Assembly: GCA_041389495.1 (NCBI GenBank)
Contig: JAWKRT010000004.1
Location: 186,001 to 250,000, forward strand
Direction: 5' to 3'
DNA: 64,000 nucleotides
Source of the DNA: Myxococcota bacterium
GTDB taxonomy: Bacteria > Myxococcota_A > UBA9160 > UBA4427
Of the stretch, positions 34,437 to 42,552 are shown piece by piece. A program made the position numbers and the translations under genes. The notes under the pieces were generated by a model. The model ran no database searches and was not told where the DNA came from. It saw only the letters and a list, made by a program, of their open reading frames with translations. Every line of letters begins with the position of its first letter. Position 1 is the first letter of the stretch.

Positions 34437-36848
34437 ATGCGGGTGCCGCTCTCGTGGCTGCGCGAGTGGATCGCGCCCGACGCACCCGTCGAGGAGATCG
34501 CGGAGCGCCTGACGCGCGCCGGGCTCGAGGTCGACGCGATCGAGCGCACGGGGCCCGACCTCGGCGCCTTCGTCGTCGGCTTCGTGCGCGAGCGCGAGAA
34601 GCACCCCGACGCGGATCGCCTCTCGGTGTGCCGCGTGGATCTCGGCGACGGCGACGCCCACACGATCGTGTGCGGCGCGCCCAACGTCGCGGCGGGACAG
34701 AAGGTCGCCGTCGCGCGGCCGGGCACCGTCGTGCTCGGCCGGAAGCTCGGCAAGTCGAAGATCCGCGGCGTGAGCTCGCACGGGATGATCTGCTCGGCCG
34801 CCGAGCTCGAGCTCGCCGACGAGAGCGACGGCATCCTCGTCCTGCCGGAGGACGCGCCCGTCGGCGCGCCGCTCGACCGCGTGCTCGCGGCCGGCGACGC
34901 CGTGCTCGACGTCGCGATCACGGCGAACCGCGGCGACTGCGCCTCGATGCTCGGCATCGCGCGCGAGGTGCGCGCCGCGTTCGGCGGCGTCGTCGCGCTG
35001 CCGCCCTGCGACGTCGCCGAGGCCGGGCCGCCCGTCGAGCGCGCCGTCGCCGTGGCGATCGAGGCGCCCGACCTCTGCCATCGCTATGCGGCGCGCGTCG
35101 TGCGCGGGGTGCGCATCGCGCCGTCGCCCGCGTGGCTCGCGCGCAGGCTCGAGGCGGCGGGGCTTCGGCCGATCGACGTCGTCGTCGACGTCACGAACCT
35201 CGTGCTGCACGAGCTCGGCCAGCCGCTCCACGCGTTCGACCTCGCGAAGCTCCGCGGCGGCCGCGTCGTCGCGCGCCGCGCGACGGACGGCGAGCGGATC
35301 GAGACGCTCGACGGTCGCACCCACGCGCTCGCGCCGGACGACCTCGTGATCGCCGACGCCGAGCGCGCCGTCGCGATCGCGGGCGTCATGGGCGGCGCGA
35401 ACAGCGAGGTCGACGCCGCGACCGTCGACGTGCTGCTCGAGAGCGCGCACTTCGCACCGCGCGCGGTGCGCCGCACCGCGCGGCGCCTCGGCCTGCACAG
35501 CGAGGCCTCCTACCGGTTCGAGCGCGGGGTCGACCGCGCGGGTGTCGAGCGCGCGCTCGATCGCGCGGCCCGGCTGCTCGCCGAGCTCGCGGGGGGCGTC
35601 GTCGACACCGGGCGCGCCGTCGCGACGGGCGATGCACCGGACGTCGTCGAGGGCGTCGCGCTCGAGACGGCGCGCGTGAACCGCCTTCTCGGCACCGACC
35701 TCGGCCGCGACGCGATCGCCGCGCTCCTCGGCGCGCAGGACATCGCGTGCGCGCCTCGCGGCGCGGACGCGCTCGCCTGCGCGATCCCCACCCACCGCAA
35801 CGACCTGCGCATTCCGGCCGACCTCGTCGAGGAGGTCGCGCGCATGCACGGCTACGACGCGATCGAGCCGCGCGCGCTCGAGGGCGTGCTCGGCTCCGGC
35901 GCGAAGCCCGCGTGGCTCGAGCTCGGCGACGCCATCCGCGACGCCTTCGCAGCCGAGGGACTGACCGAGGTCGCGACGTTCCCGTTCCTCGACGCGGCCG
36001 CGCTCGACGCGCTGGGCCTCGACCCGGGCGATCCGCGTCGCGCGATGCCCCGCGTCGTGAACCCGATCGCGGAGAGCGAGTCGGCGCTGCGCTCGACGCA
36101 CGTGCCCGCGCTGCTCGCGCTGGTGCGCGACAACCGCAGCCGGCAGGTGGATCGCGTCGCGCTGTTCGAGGTGTCGCGCGTGTTCGAGGCGCCGGCGGAA
36201 GCCGGCGCGCTGCCGCGCGAGCGCTGGCGCGCGACGGCCGTGCTGGCGCGCGGGCGCGAGAAGCGTCTCTGGGGCGGCGAGGCCCGCGAGCCGGTCTTCT
36301 TCGAGGCGAAGGGCGTGGCCGAGCGTCTCGTCGCCCGCCTGCGGCGCCCCGTGCGCCTCGCGGCCTCGCGGGCTCCCGAGCCCTACCTCCACCCCGGCGC
36401 CTGCGCCGACCTGCTCGCGGGGAAGGACCGCGTGGGCGTCGTGGGCGAGCTCCATCCCGCCGTCGCCGCGCGCTTCGAAATCGACACCCCCGTCGCGGTG
36501 ATCGAAGTAGACTCGAGCGCCGTCGGGGACTTACCGACGCGCCTGCCGCGCTACCGGGAGGTCTCGCGGCATCCGCAGTCCCGGCGCGACCTCGCCGTGG
36601 TGCTCGACCGCGACCAGCCGGTGGCGGAGGTGCTCGGCGCGATCGGCAAGAAGGCGGGCGACGCGCTGGCCGCGGTCGAGGTCTTCGACCGCTACGAGGG
36701 CCCGGGCGTGCCCGAAGGGAAGGTGAGCGTCGCGTTCCGGCTCGTGTACCAGCTGCCGGATCGGACGCTCACGGACGAAGAGGTCTCACAGGCGACGGAC
36801 CGCGTCGTGCAGATGCTGCAGCAGCGGTTCGCGGCCGAGCTTCGATGA
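34437..36848 (+). CDS. pheT: Phenylalanyl-tRNA synthetase beta subunit
   Basis: Beta chain of 803 residues. It starts MRVPLSWLREWI, with the tRNA-binding OB domain about 40-150 (KHPDADRLSVCRVDLGDG). Domains B3/B4 with editing function follow, then the B5 helix-turn-helix region, the inactive class II core and the C-terminal anticodon-binding fold (YREVSRHPQSRRDLAVVLDR). The length and order are standard. It is 18 bases after pheS. Confidence 0.96.
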   Translation: MRVPLSWLREWIAPDAPVEEIAERLTRAGLEVDAIERTGPDLGAFVVGFVREREKHPDADRLSVCRVDLGDGDAHTIVCGAPNVAAGQKVAVARPGTVVLGRKLGKSKIRGVSSHGMICSAAELELADESDGILVLPEDAPVGAPLDRVLAAGDAVLDVAITANRGDCASMLGIAREVRAAFGGVVALPPCDVAEAGPPVERAVAVAIEAPDLCHRYAARVVRGVRIAPSPAWLARRLEAAGLRPIDVVVDVTNLVLHELGQPLHAFDLAKLRGGRVVARRATDGERIETLDGRTHALAPDDLVIADAERAVAIAGVMGGANSEVDAATVDVLLESAHFAPRAVRRTARRLGLHSEASYRFERGVDRAGVERALDRAARLLAELAGGVVDTGRAVATGDAPDVVEGVALETARVNRLLGTDLGRDAIAALLGAQDIACAPRGADALACAIPTHRNDLRIPADLVEEVARMHGYDAIEPRALEGVLGSGAKPAWLELGDAIRDAFAAEGLTEVATFPFLDAAALDALGLDPGDPRRAMPRVVNPIAESESALRSTHVPALLALVRDNRSRQVDRVALFEVSRVFEAPAEAGALPRERWRATAVLARGREKRLWGGEAREPVFFEAKGVAERLVARLRRPVRLAASRAPEPYLHPGACADLLAGKDRVGVVGELHPAVAARFEIDTPVAVIEVDSSAVGDLPTRLPRYREVSRHPQSRRDLAVVLDRDQPVAEVLGAIGKKAGDALAAVEVFDRYEGPGVPEGKVSVAFRLVYQLPDRTLTDEEVSQATDRVVQMLQQRFAAELR

Positions 36849-36900
36849 CAGCGCCGCAGCGTCACGCGGTGGCGCGGGCGGCGAGCGGGGGAGAGCGCGC

Positions 36901-37239
36901 ATGACGAAGGCCGAGATCGTCGAGCAGATCTACGAACGCGTAGGCTTCTCGAAGAAGGAGGCGGCCGAGCTGGTCGAGAAGGTCTTCCAGATCATCAAGG
37001 AGACGCTCGAGCAGGGGGAGAAGGTCAAGATCTCGGGCTTCGGCAACTTCGTCGTGCGGGAGAAGAACGCGCGCAAGGGCCGCAATCCGCAGACCGGCCA
37101 GGAGATCCTCCTCGACGCCCGCCGCGTGCTGACGTTCAAGCCGAGCCTCGTGCTGAAGAACATCCTGAACGAGACGGACGTGTCGGAGGCCGAGCTCTCG
37201 GCCGCGCGCGCCGGCACCGACGACGGGGACGACGACTGA
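36901..37239 (+). CDS. ihfA: Integration host factor alpha subunit
   Basis: DNA-bending HU/IHF-family protein of 112 residues. It starts MTKAEIVEQIYERVGFSKKE, with the DNA-binding arm GFGNFVVREKNARKGRNPQTGQE. The pheT-ihfA-merR order is the same as in Proteobacteria and supports IhfA rather than HU. A short acidic tail (TDDGDDD) extends beyond the usual end. GGGGGAGAG precedes the ATG. Confidence 0.92.
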   Translation: MTKAEIVEQIYERVGFSKKEAAELVEKVFQIIKETLEQGEKVKISGFGNFVVREKNARKGRNPQTGQEILLDARRVLTFKPSLVLKNILNETDVSEAELSAARAGTDDGDDD

Positions 37240-37310
37240 GCGCGACGCACGATCCACGAGCGGCGTCCCTCGCCGAGGGGCGTCGCGGCCGCCGCGACAC
37301 GGGGGGACGC

Positions 37311-37838
37311 ATGGCCGCGCGGGACACACGGGACGGCAGGGACGGACGCGACGGCAAGGACGCACGGGCGCGCGCCGCGGGCCGCGGCGCGGCGGCCAAG
37401 CGCACGCCGCAGCGCTCGCGCGTACGGCGCGGGGCCGGCGGCGACCGGCGCGCCGGCGACGCCGACCTCGGCGCGCTCGCCGAGGGCACGCTGCTCCCGA
37501 CCGAGAAGCTCTACTACCGCATCGGCGAGGTCGCGAAGATCACCGGCGTGAAGCCGTACGTGCTCCGCTACTGGGAGTCCGAGTTCCGCTGGATGGCGCC
37601 GCAGAAGTCGCGCTCCAAGCAGCGTCTCTACCGGCGCAAGGACATCGACACCATCCTGCTCGTCAAGAAGCTCCTCTACGAGGAGCGCTACACGATCGCC
37701 GGCGCGCGCAAGCTGCTGCGCGAGATGGGCGTCGGTCGCACCGCGGAGACGGTCGAGGCGCGCGCACTCGATCACCGCACCGAGTACCGGCGCATCCGCG
37801 ACGAGCTCCTCGCGCTCCGCGCCGCGCTCGTCTCCTGA
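37311..37838 (+). CDS. MerR-family regulator downstream of ihfA
   Basis: 175 residues. An Arg/Lys/Ala-rich disordered head (1-60) precedes the winged helix: YYRIGEVAKITGVKPYVLRYWE (about 65-86), then QRLYRRKDIDTILLVKKLLYEERYTIAGARKLL. The YVLRYWE form marks the MerR subgroup regularly found after ihfA in Proteobacteria, whose targets are mostly unknown. A short C-terminal coiled coil follows. Confidence 0.88.
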   Translation: MAARDTRDGRDGRDGKDARARAAGRGAAAKRTPQRSRVRRGAGGDRRAGDADLGALAEGTLLPTEKLYYRIGEVAKITGVKPYVLRYWESEFRWMAPQKSRSKQRLYRRKDIDTILLVKKLLYEERYTIAGARKLLREMGVGRTAETVEARALDHRTEYRRIRDELLALRAALVS

Positions 37839-37846
37839 GCGCGCGC

Positions 37847-38146
37847 GTGGTCGTCGTCGTCTTCCGCTCGCGACTCGACGAATCGGAGCGCGAGGCCTAC
37901 GAGCCCGTCGCCGTCCGCATGCTCGAGCTCGCCCACCGCGCGCCGGGCTTCGTCTCGTTCCGCGCCTACGCGGCCGACGACGGCGAGCGCCTCGCGCTCG
38001 CCGAGTTCGAGACCGCCGAGCACGCCGCGGCGTGGGGCCGCGAGGCCGAGCACCTCGCCGCGCAGCGCCTCGGGCGCGAGCGCTTCTACACCGAGTACCG
38101 GCTGCAGGTCGCCGAGGTCGTGCGCGAGCGCGCGTTCCGCCGCTAG
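37847..38146 (+). CDS. Small ABM-domain (antibiotic biosynthesis monooxygenase-like) protein
   Basis: 99 residues, a single ferredoxin-like ABM domain: VVVVFRSRLDESEREAYEPVAVRM, ELAHRAPGFVSFRAY, LALAEFETAEHAAAW and FYTEYRLQV. Such proteins are small dimeric oxygenases or stress-related enzymes, and the substrate cannot be read from sequence. The GTG at 37847 is 8 bases after the MerR stop. A very strong hairpin follows at 38161. Confidence 0.75.
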   Translation: MVVVVFRSRLDESEREAYEPVAVRMLELAHRAPGFVSFRAYAADDGERLALAEFETAEHAAAWGREAEHLAAQRLGRERFYTEYRLQVAEVVRERAFRR

Positions 38147-38160
38147 CACCGCGAGGCGGC

Positions 38161-38197
38161 GCGCTCGCGCGCCGCGTTAGGCGCGGCGCGCGAGTGC
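38161..38197. terminator. Long hairpin ending the thrS-ihfA cluster
   Basis: A 16-base stem (38161-38176 with 38182-38197, one G-T pair) closes a 5-base TTAGG loop. There is no T tract after it on the plus strand, so it may be a Rho-assisted stop or an RNA-stabilising structure. Confidence 0.5.
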
Positions 38198-38381
38198 CTG
38201 CGTCACGGCCTGCGGCGGCCTTGTGCGATGGCCCCCGTCGTCTACTCTCGCGCGCTCGCTCCCTCGCGGCGCGCCGAGCGGGCCTCCAGACCGCTCCATC
38301 GCCCTGCGTCCCGCGACGCAGCGGTGCGCGCCGCACGCGTCGGTAGGGAGCCGGGATCCGGCACGCGAGTGCCGTCGGCGT

Positions 38382-38459
38382 CGGGCCGTAGCGCAGCTTG
38401 GTTAGCGCGCCTGACTGGGGGTCAGGAGGTCGCGAGTTCGAATCTCGCCGGCCCGACCA
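38382..38459 (+). tRNA. tRNA-Pro (anticodon GGG)
   Basis: 78 bases with encoded CCA. Acceptor CGGGCCG pairs with CGGCCCG. The anticodon stem CCTGA/TCAGG encloses CTGGGGG (anticodon GGG), and the T-arm has TTCGAAT. Confidence 0.95.
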
Positions 38460-38807
38460 CGCACCGCCGCGCGCCGCCGATGGGCTCGCCGCGATGCGCG
38501 TGGCGCTCGCCGGCCGCGCTGCGAAGCGCGCGTCCCGCGTGCGGATTTCGTCGACGGACGTCGACGAGACTGCCCTAGACGGCCCGCGGTCATCCGTGCA
38601 CAATCGCGCCCTTGCGACCCCTGCCTTCGCGGACGGGCGCGCCGCGGCATCGCCGCCGCGGGGCGCGCGCGAAGGGCCGATCGATCGGCATGCGGTGGCG
38701 AGCCGGCTCTCCGGCGCCGCCGCCAACCTGCGGTGGCTCCGGCACCGCGACTCCGGCACAGGCAATTTCGGCACACGGTTTCGGCACACGTGGATGGGAA
38801 GGTGGCG
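38460..38807. other. Gap between tRNA-Pro and the beta-helix gene
   Basis: 348 bases. An open frame crosses it, but its product is Arg/Ala-rich and family-less. The last 70 bases hold the CGGCAC repeats described separately. No other feature was seen. Confidence 0.4.
38740..38790. repeat. Four CGGCAC-core direct repeats upstream of the beta-helix gene
   Basis: CGGCAC occurs at 38740, 38754, 38769 and 38782, spaced 14, 15 and 13 bases. The last two copies are identical over 12 bases (38766-38777 and 38779-38790, TTTCGGCACACG). The array ends 17 bases before the ATG, so it could be a regulator-binding array. Confidence 0.55.
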
Positions 38808-40352
38808 ATGAAGAAGCTCGGCGGGCTGTGCGCGGCCCTCGCCGTCGCGCTCCTGGCGGCCGACGGGGCGAGTGCCCGGACGCTCTGCGTCAGCAAGAAC
38901 AACAAGAACTGCTTCCGCACGATCCAGGAGGGGATCCACTTCGCGCAGTTCGGCGACACGGTGCGCATCGAGCCCGGTGTCTACACCGACACGATGCAGA
39001 TCCCGCCGCTCAAGCAGGGCCTCCGCATCGTCGGCACGAAGGCGGTCGTGGTCGACGCGATCTTCGACGGCTGTCTGCAGGACCAGCCGAACGACCAGCA
39101 CGATCCCAACCCGAACGCGAACTCGTGCAAGGTCAACAACCTCGACATCAACAAGCCGCAGTTCCCGGCGGCCGTCGTGCTCAACGGCGCGCCCGGCATC
39201 CACATCTACGCGCACGACGTGCAGATCCGCGGCATCACGATCCGCGGCGGCGTGAGCCACGGGATCCTGGTGCAGAACGGCCGCCAGCGCGTGCGCATCA
39301 TCGACGTCGCGATCGAGGGGCCGGCGGCGACCGGCATCCTGTGCGGCGGCACGTGCGACGACCTCGTGATCTCGGACGTGACGATCACGGGCGCGCAGAC
39401 GGGCGTCTCGGTAAGCGGGCCGCGCGTCGTGGTCGACCGCGTGCTCGTCGACGGCACGACGACCGGCGCGGGCGTCGTCGTGAACGGAGTCGACGCGTTC
39501 GTCGACCGCCCCGAGGTGCTCGGCGTCGCGGGCGCGGGCGTGCAGGTGACGGGCGATCGCGCGAGCGTGATCCGCGCGGACGTCGACGGCGCGACGGGGC
39601 TCGGCGTGAACGTCACCGGCAACCAGGCCTGGGTCGCGGGCAATCGCACTGCGAACACCGTCGGCGGCGTGCGGGTCACGGGCGACGCGCCGATCGTCGA
39701 GAAGAACCGCGTGTCGAGCTCGACCGGGTCGGCGGCCGGGATCCGCGTCGTGTGCGCGACGTGCGCGAGCGGGAGCGTCGGCCGCAACCGCGTCGAGGAC
39801 GTGACGGGAACCGGGAACGGCATCGAGCTCGTCGCCTCGGCGGCCGGGCTCGTCGCCGAGCGCAACCGCGTCGACCGCGTGGCGGGTGCGGGCGTCGACC
39901 TCACCGGCAGCACGGGCGCGGTGGTCGCGCGCAACGCGGTGCGCGACGCCGGGACGACGACGGAGCCGTGCTTCCGCGTGGCGGCCGCGTCGTCGCTCGT
40001 CGAGCGCAACAAGGTGCAGCGGTGCGCCGGCGAGGGCTTCATCGTCACCGGCGCGGGCAACGTGCTCGCGCGCAACGCGGCGAAGGACGCGGGCACCGAC
40101 GGCTTCGAGGTCGGCCCGGCGGCGTCGGGCACGACGCTCGAGCGCAACACCGCACAGTCGAGCCAGCTGTACGGGTTCGAGGTCGCCGACGGCGGGACGC
40201 CGGCGACCACGACGACGCTCGACCGCAACCGCGGCACGCGCAGCGCGCTCTTCGATCTCTGCGACGAGGGCGTCGCGACGACGCTCTCGAACAACCGGTT
40301 CGGGTCCGAGGCGCCCGTCGTGCAGGACGGCGTGCGCGACTGCGTGCAGTGA
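38808..40352 (+). CDS. Exported right-handed beta-helix repeat protein
   Basis: 514 residues with a signal peptide (MKKLGGLCAALAVALLAADGASA). The mature start CFRTIQEGIHFAQFGDTVRI is typical of pectate-lyase-like beta-helix proteins. The body repeats Asn-turn units such as LVAERNRVDRVAGAGVDLTG and VVARNAV about every 20-24 residues. Two clustered cysteine motifs (CGGTC and CATC) lie in mid-helix turns. No catalytic signature for a specific polysaccharide lyase is visible, so it could be structural or carbohydrate-active. It is coupled by GTGA overlap to the following lipoprotein. Confidence 0.78.
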   Translation: MKKLGGLCAALAVALLAADGASARTLCVSKNNKNCFRTIQEGIHFAQFGDTVRIEPGVYTDTMQIPPLKQGLRIVGTKAVVVDAIFDGCLQDQPNDQHDPNPNANSCKVNNLDINKPQFPAAVVLNGAPGIHIYAHDVQIRGITIRGGVSHGILVQNGRQRVRIIDVAIEGPAATGILCGGTCDDLVISDVTITGAQTGVSVSGPRVVVDRVLVDGTTTGAGVVVNGVDAFVDRPEVLGVAGAGVQVTGDRASVIRADVDGATGLGVNVTGNQAWVAGNRTANTVGGVRVTGDAPIVEKNRVSSSTGSAAGIRVVCATCASGSVGRNRVEDVTGTGNGIELVASAAGLVAERNRVDRVAGAGVDLTGSTGAVVARNAVRDAGTTTEPCFRVAAASSLVERNKVQRCAGEGFIVTGAGNVLARNAAKDAGTDGFEVGPAASGTTLERNTAQSSQLYGFEVADGGTPATTTTLDRNRGTRSALFDLCDEGVATTLSNNRFGSEAPVVQDGVRDCVQ

Positions 40353-40951
40353 CGCTGCGCGACACCGTCGGGGGCCTCGCCGCCGTCGCCCTGATCGCGG
40401 GGCTCTGCGCGGCCGGCTGCTACGGCAAGGAGGGCGCGGTCGAGCCGGAGACCGCTCCCCCCGCGCCGTCGCCCTCGGTCGTCGATTCCGCCGCCGAGCC
40501 TGTCGCACCGCGGGTCGACGAGCCGGCCGCCGACGACGGTGCGCGCGACCTCAGCGCCGAGCGCTTCGCGCGCGTCGGTGCGCTCCTCGACGAGGACCTG
40601 AGCGAGCTCGCCTCGCCCGACCCCGACACGCGCGCCGACGCCGTCGACCTGCTCGACGTCGACGAGCCCGAGGTGCTCGCGATCCTCGAGGACTTCGCGC
40701 TCGGCGACGCCGACCCGCGCGTGCGGGTGCGGGCGGTCGAGCAGCTCGGGTTCTCGGAGGCCGGGCGCGCGCAGACGGCGCTCCGCCGCGCGCTCGACGA
40801 CGCCTCGCCCGACGTCGTGGCGGCGGCGGCCGTCGAGCTCGGGGCGCGCGGCGACCCGGCCGACATCCGCTATCTCGAGCCGCTCCGCGAGCACCCCTCG
40901 CCGACCGTGCGCGAGGAGGCCGGCTTCGCCATCGAGTTGCTGACCGAGTAG
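40349..40951 (+). CDS. HEAT-repeat lipoprotein
   Basis: 200 residues from a GTG overlapping the upstream stop. The signal peptide ends in LCAAGCYG, a lipobox-like site with Cys25 as the lipidation residue. A Pro/Ala/Glu linker (about 30-65) leads to HEAT-type helical repeats: PDTRADAVDLLDVDEPEVLAI, DADPRVRVRAVEQLG and ASPDVVAAAAVELG. Likely an envelope scaffold or partner of the beta-helix protein; the partnership is inferred from coupling. Confidence 0.75.
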   Translation: MTLRDTVGGLAAVALIAGLCAAGCYGKEGAVEPETAPPAPSPSVVDSAAEPVAPRVDEPAADDGARDLSAERFARVGALLDEDLSELASPDPDTRADAVDLLDVDEPEVLAILEDFALGDADPRVRVRAVEQLGFSEAGRAQTALRRALDDASPDVVAAAAVELGARGDPADIRYLEPLREHPSPTVREEAGFAIELLTE

Positions 40952-41033
40952 CGCGCGCGCTTCGAGTACCCTGCGCGCGGGCCTGCGCTCCGCCTCGCGC
41001 GCGCGGGCCCGGCGCTGTGGGGGGCGCGACGGC

Positions 41034-42458
41034 TTGCTCTTCAACTCGATCGACTTCGCGATCTTCTTTCCGCTCGTCTACCTCGCCTACTGGCAGCTCG
41101 GCCGGCGCGCGCAGAACGTGCTGCTGCTCGTCGCGAGCTACGTGTTCTACGGCTGGTGGGACTGGCGCTTCCTCGGCCTGATCGCGTTCTCGAGCGCACT
41201 CGACTACGGAGTCGGCCTCGCGCTCGCCGACGCGGAGAGCCCGCGCCGGCGCCGCGCGCTGCTCGCGGTGAGCCTGCTCGCGAACCTCGGCCTGCTCGGC
41301 TTCTTCAAGTACTGCAACTTCTTCATCGACACGGCGGCCGACGCGCTGCGGCTGCTCGGCTACGAGCCGTCCATGCACGCGCTCGCGATCGTCCTGCCCG
41401 TCGGCATCAGCTTCTACACGTTCCAGACGCTGAGCTACACGATCGATCTCTACCGGCGCCAGATCCCCGTGGAGCGCGACGCGATCGCGTTCTTCTCGTT
41501 CGTCGCGTTCTTCCCGCAGCTCGTGGCCGGGCCGATCGAGCGCGCGCACCACCTGCTCGGGCAGTTCTCGCGCGACCGCCACTTCGATCGGGAGGCCGCG
41601 GCGCTCGCCTGCGGGCAGATCGCGTGGGGCCTGTGCAAGAAGGTGGTCGTGGCGGACACGCTGTCGGGCTACGTCGACGCGGCGTACGGGAACCCGGCGG
41701 CCGACGGCACCGCGCTCGCGCTCGCGACGCTCTACTTCGCGTTCCAGATCTACTGCGACTTCTCGGGCTACTCCGACATCGCGATCGGCTGCGCGCGCCT
41801 CTTCGGCTTCGATCTGATGCGCAACTTCGCGTTTCCGTACTTCTCGCGCGACGTCGGCGAGTTCTGGCGCCGCTGGCACATCTCGCTCTCGACCTGGTTC
41901 CGCGACTACGTGTTCATCCCACTCGGCGGGAGCCGCGTCGGGCCGTGGAAGCTGCTCCGCAACGCGCTCGCGACGTTCGTGCTGAGCGGCTTCTGGCACG
42001 GCGCCAACCTCACGTTCGTCGCGTGGGGCTTCCTGCACGCCGTGCTCTACGCGGTGTCGCACCGCTTCGTGCCGAAGCGCCGCGGCACCGACGTTCCGGG
42101 CGGCGAGGGCGCTCTCCCGGGAGCGCGCGCGCTCGTCGAGATGGGCGTGACCTTCGTCGTCGTGTGCTTCGCCTGGATCTTCTTCCGCGCCGACTCGCTC
42201 GCGCACGCCTTCCGCGTGATCGGCACCATCGCGACCGACACCGACCTGGCCGGGTTCTTCCTCGTCGGCGACGCGAAGCCGCGCGCGCTGATCGGCGCGC
42301 TCGTCGCGATCGAGTGGTGGCACCGGGACTGTGCCCATCCGTTCGAAGCGCTGCGCGGGCACCCGTTCGCGGAGCGCGCGCTCGCGTACGCACTCGTCGC
42401 GGCGCTCGTCCTGCTGGGAGGTACGGCGAATGCTCCGTTCGTCTACTTCCAGTTCTGA
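41034..42458 (+). CDS. MBOAT-family O-acyltransferase (AlgI/DltB-like)
   Basis: Multi-pass membrane acyltransferase of 474 residues that likely O-acetylates an exported glycan. It starts LLFNSIDFAIFFPLVYLAYW from a TTG at 41034 behind GTGGGGGG; this start matches the family exactly. The motifs YTFQTLSYTIDLYR, FPQLVAGPIERA, RRWHISLSTWFRDYVFIPLGG and the catalytic-site histidine region GFWHGANLTF are clear. It is followed by an SGNH-like protein and a sulfotransferase, the AlgI/AlgJ style of arrangement. The stop codon lies inside the first of three 21-base repeats. Confidence 0.92.
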   Translation: MLFNSIDFAIFFPLVYLAYWQLGRRAQNVLLLVASYVFYGWWDWRFLGLIAFSSALDYGVGLALADAESPRRRRALLAVSLLANLGLLGFFKYCNFFIDTAADALRLLGYEPSMHALAIVLPVGISFYTFQTLSYTIDLYRRQIPVERDAIAFFSFVAFFPQLVAGPIERAHHLLGQFSRDRHFDREAAALACGQIAWGLCKKVVVADTLSGYVDAAYGNPAADGTALALATLYFAFQIYCDFSGYSDIAIGCARLFGFDLMRNFAFPYFSRDVGEFWRRWHISLSTWFRDYVFIPLGGSRVGPWKLLRNALATFVLSGFWHGANLTFVAWGFLHAVLYAVSHRFVPKRRGTDVPGGEGALPGARALVEMGVTFVVVCFAWIFFRADSLAHAFRVIGTIATDTDLAGFFLVGDAKPRALIGALVAIEWWHRDCAHPFEALRGHPFAERALAYALVAALVLLGGTANAPFVYFQF

Positions 42459-42518
42459 CCGGACCGGGTCCGAGCCTGACCGGACCGGGTCCGGGCCTGA
42501 CCGGACCCCGTCCGGGCC
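42456..42518. repeat. Three tandem 21-base repeats at the MBOAT stop
   Basis: Units at 42456-42476, 42477-42497 and 42498-42518 begin TGACCGGACC. The first two differ by one base, the third by a few. Each holds the dyad CCGGACC-G-GGTCCGG or a variant. The first repeat contains the MBOAT stop codon. The unit length is a multiple of three, so all frames stay open through it. Confidence 0.85.
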
Positions 42519-42552
42519 GTCGCCGACCTCGGGCGCGGACCGGCGCGAGGCG

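Noticed and set aside
38808..40352. CRISPR-like or DNA-level repeats inside the beta-helix gene
   Set aside because: The repetition is at the protein level (Asn-turn beta-helix units), with no constant repeat and spacer sizes.
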